Below, in pieces: positions 1 to 11,229 of a stretch of 64,000 nucleotides of DNA. This DNA is from Odontocerum albicorne (lineage: Eukaryota > Arthropoda > Insecta > Trichoptera > Odontoceridae): the NCBI GenBank assembly GCA_949825065.1, contig OX463839.1, positions 28,777,540 through 28,841,539 of the forward strand. Direction: 5' to 3'. Both the position numbers and the translations under genes were made by a program. The notes under the pieces were generated by a model. The model was not told the DNA's origin. It did no database searches and saw only the letters and a program-made list of their open reading frames with translations. Within the stretch, counting starts at the first letter, position 1, and each line of letters starts with the position of its first letter.

Positions 1-23
1 TATGAAATTTTGTTAAGAATATA

Positions 24-550
24 CAGGGTGTCCCGTATTGAGTGAATCATATTTAGTGTGATGATAGATTGGGTCAAGACCTACCAGAATATCAAAACTT
101 GACATCAGTAAAAACCTTACCATTTTTAAGTTATTCGGACTTTTGTAAAATTTCGTAAAATCCCTACCTTGCATCAGATTTTTTCTGCGTTGTGTACAAA
201 TCACCATTTTCGTAATGTTTTTTTTAGTGAAATACTTTTGAATAGTAGCCTTATCTATCGCATATAAAATGATTTCAAAAATTATTAGGGGTGTACAAAA
301 AATTTACTTGAAAAATAAAAAAAATCTTAATTAAAATTTTTACACTAAACTTTGGCCTTCTGTGGTAAAAAAAATGTACAGGGCATTTCCAGAATACTAC
401 TTTAAAAAGTTGCTCATTAAATGGAGATTCAGAACAGTGCAACACTATTAGATTTTTTTACGGAAAACGAAATAATACTATTTTTTATTCAAAAGGGGCT
501 GATTCTGACCAAAGTTCAAGTAAAATGTATAATGCAAAATATACTTCATT
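24..550 (+). repeat. Left long terminal inverted repeat
   Basis: This stretch is the reverse complement, with scattered differences, of about 2157-2672. Matching landmarks include the terminal CAGGGTGTCCCG, the ATGGAGATTCAGAACAGTGC segment at 421-440, and the GGGGCTGATTCTGACC segment near 497. The short open frames inside it (for example 421-669) are by-products of the repeat and not genes. Confidence 0.85.
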
Positions 551-658
551 TGGTTTCTCGTAGCGCGCCTATTGTAGCATTAATGTGCAAGTTTGTGCGA
601 TTTAATTTAATGATGATGATGATGAATAAAATGCAAATTAAAATGTTAAAAAATTGTT

Positions 659-1678
659 TTATTCAATGAATTTTACAGGAGATGCTCGAATTGTCGCCCT
701 TCTGTCCTGATGCAAGCTCGGCATCTCTTCAAAAATGATCGCTTAAGCAATCTCAAACTGTGCGTCAAAATTTCACAGGCAGCCCGCATTCACTCGTTGG
801 CGCAGTTCAACCTCGTTGCGAATGGCTTTATGGTAAACTTTATCTTTTAGACAGCCCCAGTAAAAATAATCCAGACGATTAAGGTCACGTGACCGAGGAG
901 GCCACAGAATTGCCCCAAGACGATCAATCTATCACCCACGGTACGCGTTGTCCAAGTGGGCTCTTACTTGTCAACCATAATGCGCAGGATGCCCATCATT
1001 CTGCAGCCATATTGTACGCCGTAGTTCTAGAGGAACATCTTCGAGGAGGAGTGGCAGTTGTTCTTCCAAAAACTCCAAATAATTGTCGGAGTTTAGTGTT
1101 GGTGGCAGCTCGACTGGGCCCAAGATTTTCCCATTGAAGATACCGGTCCACATATTTATTTTAAACTGATACTGGGACCGGTCTTCTCTCATATCGTATG
1201 GGTTTTCAAGCTGCCAGCTATGAATATTGTGTAGGTTTATGTAGCCATCCCTCTTGCAGGCAGATTCATCACTCCATAAAACTTTATTAAAAAAGTCAGG
1301 ATCTTCTTGGTGTTTTTGCAACATTCGGCGGCAAAATTGGACTCTGTGCGTAGTCTCTTGGTAACAGGGTCTGTACGTGTTGAATGTAGTAGGGATGAAA
1401 TGCATATCTTTTTAAAACTCTGTGCACGGTAGTTTTTGGTATACCCGTACGCTGTTGGATCATCCGCACGGAAGTTGACGGGTCTTCTTCCCTTTCTTGC
1501 AAAATTGTATCATCATGTACAATTTGAGACCGTCCTTCACAACCACGTCAGCCAGGGATTCTGCCTTCCATGTACGCGTTGTGAGTTCTGATGAATACCC
1601 CATAGTTAGGATCCTGCGATTAGGGAAACGTTCTGCATAAAGTGCTGCAACTGCTGATACTACGACCCGCTTCGCCAT
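659..1678 (-). pseudogene. Broken IS630/Tc1-mariner-type transposase
   Basis: Reading down from an ATG at 1678, the protein is spread over three frames: an N-terminal piece (MAKRVVVSAVAALYAERFP), a helix-turn-helix piece (about 1300-1500), and the catalytic core (971-1405). The core has a WSDES motif followed by N-HN-H-W and ENP, then NDGHPAH. After a break, the motifs PPRSRDLNRLDYFYWG and a C-terminus ending KFIE follow down to 659. The order WSDE, then DG-PAH, then LDYF-WG is the acidic triad of this transposase type. At least two frameshifts and internal stops (including two around 920) make it non-coding today. Confidence 0.8.
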
Positions 1679-2156
1679 AAATTAAATGCATTTCGGCACA
1701 CTCACGTGGAGTATATCCAAAATTCCGGTTCGGCATGTTAGTAATAATTGCTTGTCACCACAGGATGCAAAAAGTCAAAGAGGAAGCCAAGTCGTTATGA
1801 TTACAAAAAAAGTCCAAGTAGATAAACACAACAAAATCCAGGGGAACGCCAAAATATTAAGTTCACAGAAGTCCAAATCGATAGGCAAAACAAAGTCCGG
1901 GTCCAAAGCAAAAACAGTAGGTATGAAAACAATAACTTGCGAGAAAGGAGATGTGACGCGTACAGTGTAAGGTATCGTACTGATAGTCAAGGCTTACACG
2001 TTTTGGCACGAAAAAGAGCGAGAGAGCAAATGGACGCCATTTGCTATCTATCTCATCTTTTGTTCGGTTTAAACCAATCGGTAGTAGGTAGTGGAATCTT
2101 GCGCTATAATAAGACATTGCTAACATGAATTACAACAGTTAATAGGTGACATAAAC

Positions 2157-2672
2157 AAAATGAAGTAGATTTTGCATTAATATCTTTCACTTGAACTTTG
2201 GTCAGAATCAGCCCCTTTTGAATAAAAAATAGTATTATTTCGTTTTTCGTAAAAAAATCTAAGAGTGTTGCACTATTCTGAAATCTCCATTAAATGAGCA
2301 ACTTTTCAAAGTAGTATTCTGAAAATGCCCAGTACAATTTTTTTTTCACAGAAGGCCAAAGTTTAGTGTAAAAATTTTAATTAAGATTTTCAATTTTTTT
2401 GTACACCCCTAATAATTTTGAAAATAATAATAGTATGCGACAGATAAGGCTACTATTCAAAAGTATTTCACGATAAAAAAAAAAACGAAAATGGTGATTT
2501 GTACACAACGCAGCAAAAAATCTGATGCAAGGTAGGGATTTTACGAAATTTTACAAAAGTCCGAATAACTTAAAAACGGTAAGGTTTCTGAGGTCAAGTT
2601 TTGATATTCTGGTAGGTCTTGCCCCAATCTATCATCACCCTAAATACGATTCACTCAATACGGGACATCCTG
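2157..2672 (-). repeat. Right long terminal inverted repeat
   Basis: Partner of the left repeat. It reads from GAAGTAGATTTTGC near 2165 to GGGACATCCTG at 2662-2672. The arms differ by small substitutions and A/T-run length changes, so the element is not a very recent insertion. Confidence 0.85.
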
Positions 2673-2732
2673 TATTAATGATTGTTATGCGGAGAAAATT
2701 CAATATTGAATGTGGGGAAACAGTTTACTTAC

Positions 2733-2792
2733 ACGGGTGCCTCGGTGACGACTTTAGTAATTTGTCCAACACAATTTTCCACGCTATGATAA
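2733..2792 (-). CDS. TPD52/TPD54-family protein, third exon seen in the window
   Basis: This 60-nt exon is too short for a simple ORF scan. On the minus strand it follows a pyrimidine-rich tract ending CAG and is followed by the strong donor GTAAGT (2727-2732). It enters and leaves in phase 2. Joined to the exon at 7008-7269 it reads KESQVYHSVENCVGQITKVV, which aligns with the segment of vertebrate TPD54 after the coiled coil, just before the conserved LYKKT stretch. The following exons should lie left of base 1. I found none between 1 and 2700, which is almost entirely transposon. Confidence 0.75.
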
Positions 2793-3309
2793 CTGATGCC
2801 AGAAGAGAAATTCACCGCCAAAAATAATAAAATGACATAAAGCAAAATATATTGAGAAAGAAGCTTCAATAATAAAGCCATATGATTAATAAAAGCAATA
2901 ATTAATAGAAATTTAATATAAAAATATTACAAAATAGAAAAAAAAGGATACTTGAATTGCCATAAAATTTGTTAATTGTACTTTTAGCGTTGTGCTCAAG
3001 AAACAAGGCAAAGGATGTTGTTGGGTTCCAGATATGAATCTAGGACCATCACCTGAGCCAAATACACCAACACCTTTATAAATTTATTTCAAATAAATTA
3101 TTTAGTGTTAAGGAGTAAGCAAACAGTTGGCAATTATTGTTACTATTGTAGCATATATTTCTAGCAATTAAATTATCTCTATATAATAAATGCATGTAAG
3201 ACTTATTATTTTAGTTAATTAATTTTTTATTTAATTTTTTTTTAAATTAATACGCAATAAATATAGATTGGATATGAGCCAAATTTAGAAAATAAGTAAG
3301 AACTTCTTA

Positions 3310-3710
3310 ATGGGATATGAGAGAATACGGAATCAACATGAACTTAATACTGATATATTAAGTATAGGTAGAATGAAGAAGAGCAGAGCAGAGCACTCTG
3401 AGATTATTTGGGCATATTAAGTATTGTAGAATAAAATAATGCAGAAAGACTAACAAAAAAAATAGACAGTTCAAATGTCAATAGAAGGCATGATAAAGGA
3501 AGCTCAATAAAAGTATGGTTGGATCAAGTGAACAATATTTTGATAGAAGGAAATGTAAAATGTTAGAGAAATTTTAGGGAACTGTATAAGATGATGGATG
3601 TAGAGGAGATGAAAGATGTGTCGCAATAAATAAAGTCTGGTGCTCTATCCTCTCTGTCTATCCTACAGGGAAATGGTGCGATGGTATGTTTGTATGTAAA
3701 TATAAACTAC
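3310..3710 (+). mobile_element. RTE-like LINE 3' tail, degraded
   Basis: This matches the 3' end of a non-LTR family found about a dozen times in the window. Landmarks are a 'GAAGAAGAGC...TTTGGGCATATT' segment, 'ATGGTTGGATCAAGTGAACA', 'GATGTAGAGGAG...GAAAGATGTGTCGC', and the terminal 'GGTGCGATGGTATG' followed by TATG-like repeats. The frame is broken by stops. The best preserved copy of the encoded tail is at 18150-18415. Confidence 0.7.
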
Positions 3711-4704
3711 AGTTGAATTCTGAAGTATTTTCAGAATTATTAATAATTTCATTCAATTTAATAAAAATATACTAGAATGGAAAGTTGTGTTTAATTACTG
3801 AATAAAGTTATAAACACATGTTTATGAGATTATTAAAATTACAACATATAGTATAACAGTTATTCAAAAACAAATATTTTAAACATGCAATATACTTGTA
3901 ATAAAGACATCCAATAGACAACATATAAAGACATCACAACTATTGCATTATTGAAAATAATCTAATAAATATCAGATATACCATTGACCATAACCTCTGT
4001 TGAATTGATTAATAACATACTAGTTGCAACCATAAATCATAATATTATGCTTTGGTTTGCATTTAAAAAAAGAGCATAAGATAAACAAACACAAGTAATT
4101 ATAAGGTTCAATATAGTAGGAAATAAATTAATTATTTTATGAATTACAATTTAAAATAAATTACCACCGTCCCCTTTTACACGGGTTCAAAAATTGTTAG
4201 CTAGGTATTTTAAATTCGTTCTGTATAATTTCAATCTGTTCATTTATCACGGACCCACCGAGATTCAAATTTCGAAGTATTCCTCTCTCGCTCTCTTTGT
4301 ATTCAAAATTCAATTCTCGTATTCTTTCTTTGGCGACAACCGTTGTACGGGTTTCGGCCTATTTATATTATGATGGTTTAATCAATGATAGTAAAAATAG
4401 TTAATAAAATTAAATTGTCATCTTTTATTAAGATGGACTTAAGTAAACATCCATCACACAGGTTAAGTTCTAGCATCAATGTGATAGGAAGCAAACTTTA
4501 CATAGAGCACGATGAAGGCATTCAAAAGTTGATTATTTTCTGTAAAATAATGCTGCGTGAAAACAAAATTCCTTCACTCGTACTTATTTGTGATATAAAA
4601 TTTATATATATTTCTAGCACCATTAAGTGACTAAGAGGGCTTAACACATCTATCAATAAGTCCCGGGACTAACTATTAAAACAACATTTGTTTGACAAAA
4701 TTCT

Positions 4705-5137
4705 TCTTTATTCATCAACATAGACTCCTTCAAGAGTGATACATTCATTCCAACGCTTTCCTAACTTTTCTATGCCAGCCGTGTAGAACGATTTATCTTT
4801 GGTTTCAAAATGGGCATTAGTTTTGGCAATCACTTCTTCATTGGAGCCAAATCTCTTTCCCTGGAGCATCTTTTTTAGGTCTGCGAACAGCCAATAGTCG
4901 CTGGGGGCCAAATCTGAAGAATACAGTGGTTGCGGAAGCAATTCGAAGTTCAAGTCATGCAATTTGGCCATCGTTACCATCGACTTGTGACACGGTGCAT
5001 TGTCCTGATGAAAGAGAACTTTTTCATATTCATATGGGGCTGTTTTTTGCAATTTCTGCCTTCAAACGCTCCAATAACGCTATGTAATATTTGCTATTGA
5101 TGGTTTTTCCCTTTTCAAGGTGACCGATGAATATTAT
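4705..5137 (-). pseudogene. Mariner transposase, C-terminal part (left arm)
   Basis: The antisense frame 4705-5052 encodes FHQDNAPCHKSMVTMAK, then DLAPSDYWLF, and ends YVDE. These are the second and third catalytic aspartates of a DD34D mariner and the usual C-terminus. The reading can be followed upstream to about 5137 (GKTINSKYYIALLERLKAEI), where the homology stops at the inversion junction. The N-terminal DNA-binding half is missing. Confidence 0.85.
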
Positions 5138-5267
5138 ACAATTTGGCATACCATTCTCAGTTGGTACCAGCCTTTAGAAGTTACGTGTCAAACTTTCATG
5201 ACATTCCGACATTAAGTCATTGAGTTACAGTAGTTTTAGTGATGCTACTTTTACTATTTTCAAAACA

Positions 5268-6309
5268 ATGGATAAAACCGAATTTCATGTGTTGATAAAA
5301 CATTGCTTTTTAATGGGAAAAAATACCGTTCAAACTCAGCGATTGCTTGAAAAGTGTTATCCGGGCTCTGCTCCGTCGAAAACAACCATTTGTCGGTGGT
5401 ATGCTGATTTCAAACGCGGTCATACAGACACAAATGATGCTGAACGCTCTGGTCGTCCAAATGAGGCTGTTACACCAGAAAACATAAAAAAAAAAACTCA
5501 AAATCATGATGGAAAATCGCCAAGTAAAGTTGCGTGAGATAGCTGATCCTGAACATATCATTTGGCAGTGTTTACACTATTTTGCATGAACATTTGGTCA
5601 TGAAAAAGCTTTTTCGAAATGGGTGCCGCGTTTGCTCACAATGGAACAGAAAATAACAACGCATCAATGATTCAGAGCGCTGTTTGGCATTGTTTACGCA
5701 AAATAAACAGGAGTTTTTGTGTTGGTATGTGACAATGGATGAAACTTGGATCCCCCACTATACTCCGGAATCAAGTCGGCAGTCAGCTGAGTGGAAAGCA
5801 GCCGGTGAAAGTCGGCCAAAGCTATCAAAAACTCAACAGTCGGCCGGGGAGGTTATGGCCTCCATATTTTGGGGTGCGCATGGTATAATATTCATCGGTC
5901 ACCTTGAAAAGGGAAAAACCATCAATAGCAAATATTACATAGCGTTATTGGAGCGTTTGAAGGCAGAAATTGCAAAAAAACAGCCCCATATGAATAAGAA
6001 AAAGTTCTCTTTCATCAGGACAATGCACCGTGTCACAAGTCGATGGTAACAATGGCCAAATTGCATGACTTCGAATTGCTTCCGCAACCACCGTATTCTC
6101 CAGATTTGGCCCCCAGTGACTATTGGCTGTTCGCATACCTAAAAAAGATGCTCCAGGGAAAGATATTTGGCTCCAATGAAGAAGTGATTGCCGAAACTAA
6201 CGCCTATTTTGAAACCAAAGATAAATCGTTCTACACGGCTGGCATAGAAAAGTTAGGAAAGCGTTGGAATGAATGTATCGCTCTTGAAGAAGACTATGTT
6301 GATGAATAA
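5268..6309 (+). pseudogene. Mariner transposase, frame-shifted copy (right arm)
   Basis: It begins at ATG 5268 (MDKTEFHVLIKHCFLMGKN), with the helix-turn-helix (KTTICRWYADFKRG) and the linker SGRPNEAVTPENIKK. A stop ends the first frame at 5537. The catalytic block resumes at 5684 (MDETWIPHYTPES), changes frame near 6000-6045, and finishes with SPDLAPSDYWLF and the C-terminal YVDE at 6309. All three catalytic-aspartate regions can be found but not in one frame, so the copy cannot encode a working enzyme. Confidence 0.88.
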
Positions 6310-6808
6310 AGAAGAATTTTGGCAAACAAATGTTGTTTTAGTAGTTAGTCCCGGGACTTATTGATCGATGTGTTATATCATTTAGAATCAAATTCTTATA
6401 GTGAAAATGCAAATCATAGAGTACAAGTTCATTACAACTCTAAAAATCTTCCATTTTGTGGATATAGAAAATCACTTCACTAGGCAAGGCCTGTGATATA
6501 TTAATCTCATTCCTTAATCAAAAATTTCATATATATTTGTCCTACAACATTCACACTCTACATTAACAACCTTAGACACACTTAAGTCCCAAGATATCAC
6601 ATACACAATTCCACCTGCATTATAACCTCAAAAACCCCATCAACATCAATTCCAATAATTCCTCAACATACTTTACATTCACATCAGTCATTCACTCAAA
6701 TGCCAATGTGGAGACCTAAAGTTCCTCACTCCTCGCTCTGCTTGTGTCAAAGAGCGGCCTTGTTATATATAGTTTTTAAATTTGAAAGTACGACATTACG
6801 AGTATATA

Positions 6809-6824
6809 CTCTCTCTCTCTCTCT
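6809..6824. repeat. (CT)n microsatellite
   Basis: Eight CT units in the TPD52-like intron, next to one copy of the dispersed 8-mer (TACGAGTA at 6797). Confidence 0.9.
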
Positions 6825-7007
6825 TAGGAATGTGTTGTGAATTCTTGGCACAAGAAACTTCATATTCCTCCTCCCAAATGATGTAATACCAATTGTAAGC
6901 TGCTTTTTATAAATAACATACAAAACACTCTTGAGATAGCATTAAATTAGGAAACAGTGCTTTCAAGGCATCGATGTATTCTCATAATTTATTAAAAGCA
7001 AACATAC

Positions 7008-7269
7008 ACTTGGCTCTCCTTCACAGTCTTGAGTCCTTGGTTGACGTCATCAGTGATTTCCTTCCACACGGAGATTCCAAGCTTGCGCTTGTACTCAGAG
7101 CTGAGTCGCACCTTACTGGCCAGTACCAGCCGTAGTGTGGCGATCTCCTCCTCAACGCGCGCCAACTCCTGGCTCCACTCTGCTTTTTGAGCCTCCACCT
7201 GTTCCGGAGTAAGACCCGCCAGCTCGGGGATGGCCTCTGTCGCCGGTGACACTGGCACTCCCTCATCCG
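7008..7269 (-). CDS. TPD52/TPD54-family protein, coiled-coil exon
   Basis: This exon encodes the diagnostic D52 coiled coil: LAGLTPEQVEAQKAEW, then a heptad helix ELARVEEEIATLRLVLASK, then the family hallmark YKRKLGISVWKEI. D52 proteins form homo- and heterodimers through this helix and act in vesicle trafficking and secretion (family knowledge). On the minus strand the acceptor is TTTTTCAG (intron ends at 7270) and the donor is GTATGT at 7002-7007. The length is 262 nt, entering in phase 1 and leaving in phase 2, which fits both neighbouring exons. The methionine in the open frame near 7258 is internal; the exon begins upstream of it. Confidence 0.92.
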
Positions 7270-9069
7270 CTGAAAAATCAAAGAAATATTATATTAATAC
7301 CAATAATTAATAAATATTAGATGGAGCTTTTTGTGTTACTGGCATGTACACTTAAATGATTTTCCTATATAGTTACACTTTGAGGACTTGTACGCTGCAT
7401 TTTTTTCACGCTATTAATTCGCCCTTGAGGTGATTCATTATACTTTACAATTTAAAATAAATTTAACGAAATTTAAACAATTGTCACTGTCAAAAATTTG
7501 GCTTGTTCGTACCACTATGTTAGCAGTCAAACTCCAATGTATGAAATTCGAGTTATAATATCAATAAAATGAAGATTCTAAATGTGCAAAACTGCCCAAT
7601 AGTCGTTACCATTATCAACTTAAGAAAAGTGTCTACGACCGACAAAAAAAACTGAAAAAAATTGATATGAGGTATATTTTATTATACTTTCTTCTTGATC
7701 ATATTTTTTATAAATATTGTTTACTCATGAACCTAGTTAAAAAAATCTCATAAAAATATTGAGTTAAATAAATATTTGATATTAATACTTCCCAACTGTT
7801 CTTGTTGTTTCAAAATACAAATACACTTACGAGTATGTGCAAATATTTTGTTGTAAAATCGTCTTAGGAGCATTTGAAGGATTTCTCTAACTTAAATTTG
7901 ATGTAAATTCACCTAAGAAATAAACCTGGATTTTGCTGGAGTTCTACTTGGATATCATGATGATATACACAACAATAGTCACAACAAAATAGTAAACATT
8001 AATAAATATATTCCATAGCTAAGCTTTGCATTTGTAATATTCCTATTCATGGAGAGTAAATCATGATTAAATTAAAATCAAGAGGAATAGACACAAAAAT
8101 CACATGAAACATTTTTTACAGCATCATATGAAAAAACGTTAATTAATTATAATTTCAAAACTATCAAGGTTTAGTTGTTAATAACTTGAAATCATAGTCA
8201 CGGTCACTATTATCCTTTCAATTATGTACTAGGTGAATAAGATTTTACGATATATACAATAGATATATGATAATGTCATTTACATATGTTAGCCCAGAAA
8301 ATGGTCAGAATACTTTCAATTCATGTCAAACTAACTTAACATAAAGCTGGGATTTGTATTCACTAATTGACAACAGCTGTGAAAATCTTCTATGTACTCG
8401 TATTTCATTCTTTATCAATATCCGAAGACATACTAAGTAAATCTTATTAACATAACACCATTTACATCAAGGAAATATTTTTTTTTCCGAAAATATCTGT
8501 AAAAAATTCAACCTATAATATACAAAAATATACAGGGGCAGAAAAAATTTGAATATTTTTTTATGTTTCATAAAAAAATTCTTGAGAAATTGAAAATAAA
8601 AATCTACGAGTAGGTTAATAAAATAAAGGAAATAATTTTCATACAAATAATTCCACTCTGTGTTGTTTTCATTTAAAAAGATCTAATTTTGAAGTAAAGA
8701 AAGATCTTTGTTCTCAGAATTAGTCAACCAAAAAAATTGCTTTCACTGAAAGTAAACTAAAAACCTACAGTAATATTTTATTAAACATCAAATTGGATCA
8801 AATATTTCTAAATATTGAAATCCACTGAATATTAATTTTTTTTATTTTTGAAAATAAGAATATTTAAATAAGTCCAAGGCCATTTTCGTCTTCGCAGCAC
8901 ATTATTTCGAGATCCGTCATAATAATAATAGGCTTTTGGCTTACTTTGATAGTTTCGCAAGATAGCTATAATGTAAGACCTCATCAGAAGCAGATGTCAT
9001 CCCATTACCAAATGAAAGCTCAACATTAACAAAACACTGAATAAAATATTAATTTAAAAAGATCCATAC
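7270..9069 (-). other. Intron of the TPD52-like gene
   Basis: AT-rich sequence bounded by the donor GTATGG (9064-9069) and the acceptor CAG (7270-7272). I saw no coding exon or complete mobile element. It carries three copies of the dispersed 8-mer TACGAGTA/TACTCGTA (7828, 8395, 8605). Confidence 0.7.
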
Positions 9070-9586
9070 CTCCTGTTCCAAGCCCGAGAAACTTTTTATA
9101 GTTGTTGTGACTTGACATTTTAACAAGATAAGGTTTGGATAAGTCTTGGAAATGTACACGGACATCTCGCATTTTTTTCTTAAAAATACGAAGTCTTCTC
9201 TTTCTGTTATCCACAATAAACTCAGTCTCGATACAGAGCATTGTATCATGATGTGAATCTATATCAAGACCCTGCAGCTCTCTCTCCAGGTCTAAGGAAC
9301 GGAGGGTCCAGCACTCTTCTCCAACCCCCTCGTCCTCGTCAGCCTCCTCCTCTATTTCTGGTTCATCGAGGCTAGGGGTTGCATCAGAATCCAAGCGGAT
9401 GAAGTATGGATCCTCCATGTACTCCAGGCTCTGAGGCTCGCCGTCATTCTCGGTGATCGAATACACCGTATTATTTTCAGCATCCGGAGAGATCAACTTG
9501 TAGTGTTTTTCTTCGCCACTGACATTCTCTGGCGTCGCGTCCATGTCGGAAGAACTACCGTCCCGCATTTCGGTATATCTCGACAT
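9070..9586 (-). CDS. TPD52/TPD54-family protein, first coding exon (acidic N-terminal extension)
   Basis: The frame opens at ATG 9586 (MSRYTEMRDGSSSDMDATPE), with an in-frame TGA just upstream. It runs 172 codons to a GTATGG donor in phase 1, which fits the acceptor of the coiled-coil exon. The protein is strongly acidic (EIEEEADEDEGVGEE in the middle), followed by a basic patch (DNRKRRLRIFKKKMRD) and a tail KKFLGLGTG. Vertebrate D52 proteins are short and lack such an extension, so this is either an insect-specific long isoform or a separate upstream exon of the same locus. Membership rests on phase, spacing (1.8 kb intron) and strand, not on a recognised domain. Alternative start codons are the methionines of MRDG and MDAT. 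Confidence 0.7.
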
Positions 9587-9960
9587 CAAAGAAAATTGCG
9601 CCGCCAGTCATCTCGAGTTTGACTCCCTGGGTCGCGTCTGTCTCGCCAGCCGCGGAGCGTTGTTTGGGTCAGTGCCATATAACGTGTGTGGATGTGGCGG
9701 AGCGGCGTCCGCGCTGCTGCTACAAGAGAGAGGCTGCGCGTGCCACGTCTACTGCCACGGCGCCGAAGAGCGACTGCGCTGGCGGCGCGGCCTTCCTGCT
9801 ATTGTGAGTCCAGTACCGAGCGCTGCCTCTGTTCTTTCTCTCCGCGGCACGGCGTAACGGTTCCTCGCCGGAATGACGTCGCTCTCGCTATCGGAAAGTG
9901 TAACATCGCCCCGTGTCTGTCGCTTCATAAATCATCGCCAGGTGAACATCGAATATAACG
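9587..9960 (-). promoter_or_regulatory. GC- and CpG-rich 5' flank of the TPD52-like gene (putative 5' UTR/promoter)
   Basis: This stretch is clearly more GC- and CpG-rich than the AT-rich surroundings (for example GCGCTGGCGGCGCGGCC near 9777). It lies directly upstream of the minus-strand start codon. Such composition commonly marks a promoter with untranslated first exon(s). No TATA box or initiator could be assigned. The plus-strand open frames here result from the composition. Confidence 0.5.
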
Positions 9961-10339
9961 TCTACGTTGGTTGGGTATTTTATTCGCACAACTTGACCGA
10001 AAACAAAATTATTGGAGCGTATGTATTTGCGATAGAAAGAGCATGAATATGAATACTCGTAGGTGAAAGGTAAGTTTTACATTAAAATAAGAAGTCATTG
10101 TGAAGATTTTTTACTCAAGGAACGTATTTTTTAATAATTATTATCAATTAATTTAAAACGCCAAAAATGCATATCACAAATATGATGCTGGATCGATTGA
10201 CATTATTATTGTAGCACTAAGAAAGGAAAGGCAAGGCAAGGCTTTAATGTCCATAACAATAAAGGCACAGAACAATGAAGAATTTATTGTTTTATTTTAC
10301 AAGTTACCAAGATGATAGTCCACACCAGGGTTTTAATAC

Positions 10340-10750
10340 AAACATTGATAAATGGGAGTGAAGTTACTGAGAGTAGAAGTGCGTGTACTGAGAATAATAC
10401 AGAGAGGGTGACGATGTATGACAAAATACGACATGCAGTCATTAGGGATGAATGTGTCGACTGATGTATTAAGCAGGGTGAAGAAGAGCACTCTGCGACG
10501 GTTTGGGCTTGTAGAACGTATGAATGAAGAAATACTTACAAAATAACTACACTCCAAATATGAGTGAAAAGTGTGGTAGAGAAAGGACAAAGAAAGCATG
10601 GTTGGATAAAGTGAATATTTTACAAAGAAATATAAAGTGAAAGAAATCGTAGGTAGTGTATGGATGTAGAGTAGGCGAAATACGTGTCTCGATAGGAAAG
10701 TGTGGCGCACTGTCTACTTTGCCTACTCGACAGGAAAAACCCATAAAGGT
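10340..10750 (+). mobile_element. RTE-like LINE 3' tail, degraded
   Basis: Same family as 18150-18415. Recognisable segments are 'AAGAAGAGCACTCTGCGACG', 'GCATGGTTGGATAAAGTGAA' and 'GTGTGGCGCACTGTCTAC...CCTACTCGACAGG'. Stops and indels abolish the frame. The preceding 9961-10339 is intergenic with nothing recognised. Confidence 0.65.
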
Positions 10751-11229
10751 ATCTATGTGCAAGTCATAGGAAACATTTATCAAGTAGTCGATATAATATT
10801 GTTAGCTAAAAGATTTACTATTCTTACGAAATTCCACATCCAATTTTACAATAGATTGCAGACAGAGCAACCGCGAAGCACGACTAAAATTGCTATTGGA
10901 AACGTTATATAACGCGTATGTTCTGTTTTTTTTAACTTATTGTGAAATTCGGCATAAGATCACGGCAACAGAAAGCGGCAAGTCGACAACCGCAAACCAA
11001 AGAACGCAAAACGTAACGTGTCTGCATCGATGTTTTTTTAACGCTGAAATGATATACTCGTATATGATAAATGTAAAGTAAAATAGTGTAACAAATAAAA
11101 ATACACAATCTGATGCAGGTCTCGAATTTCACCGACAAGTAAAGCAAGTGAAAGGAAATAAATACGAGTACCTTAGTAAAAAAACACACCGTCGAAGTTA
11201 AAAAGAAACAAAAGAGAAGATAAATTCTA

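Larger units (their letters stand above)
24..2672 (-). mobile_element. Tc1/mariner-superfamily (IS630-type) DNA transposon, complete but decayed
   Basis: The element starts CAGGGTGTCCCGTATT and ends with its near-complement, and each end abuts a TA dinucleotide (22-23 and 2673-2674), the target duplication expected of this superfamily. The terminal inverted repeats are unusually long, about 520 bp. Between them lies a broken minus-strand transposase and a 450-bp spacer (1686-2150) without a recognised gene. The element sits in the TPD52-like intron, with its right end 60 bp from the splice donor of the exon at 2733-2792. Family assignment comes from the transposase motifs and the TA flanks. 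Confidence 0.85.
4644..6373. mobile_element. Inverted-dimer mariner carrying two 3' ends
   Basis: Both ends read ACACATC(T/G)ATCAATAAGTCCCGGGACT in opposite orientation and are bordered by TA (4642-4643 and 6374-6375). The left arm (4644 to about 5140) is an antisense copy of the element's 3' portion. The right arm (about 5146-6373) is a sense copy lacking its own 5' terminus. The junction lies near 5140-5150, within the sequence TATTATACAATTTGGC. A more conventional copy of the same family is at 53781-55057. Confidence 0.8.
2793..7007 (-). other. Intron of the TPD52-like gene, with repeats
   Basis: The 4.2 kb between the 60-nt exon and the coiled-coil exon holds an RTE-like LINE tail (3310-3710), an inverted-dimer mariner (4644-6373) and a short CT repeat (about 6809-6824). 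The remaining parts (2793-3300, 3711-4643, 6376-7007) are AT-rich and show nothing I can name. Confidence 0.7.

Noticed and set aside
421..669. 82-codon plus-strand frame
   Set aside because: It lies mostly in the terminal inverted repeat of the element at 24-2672, and the mirror copy does not keep the frame.
9543..9958. Overlapping plus-strand open frames of 62-104 codons in the GC-rich segment
   Set aside because: They overlap the TPD52-like start region, show arginine/alanine-rich low-complexity composition typical of reading through CpG-rich DNA, and match no family I know.
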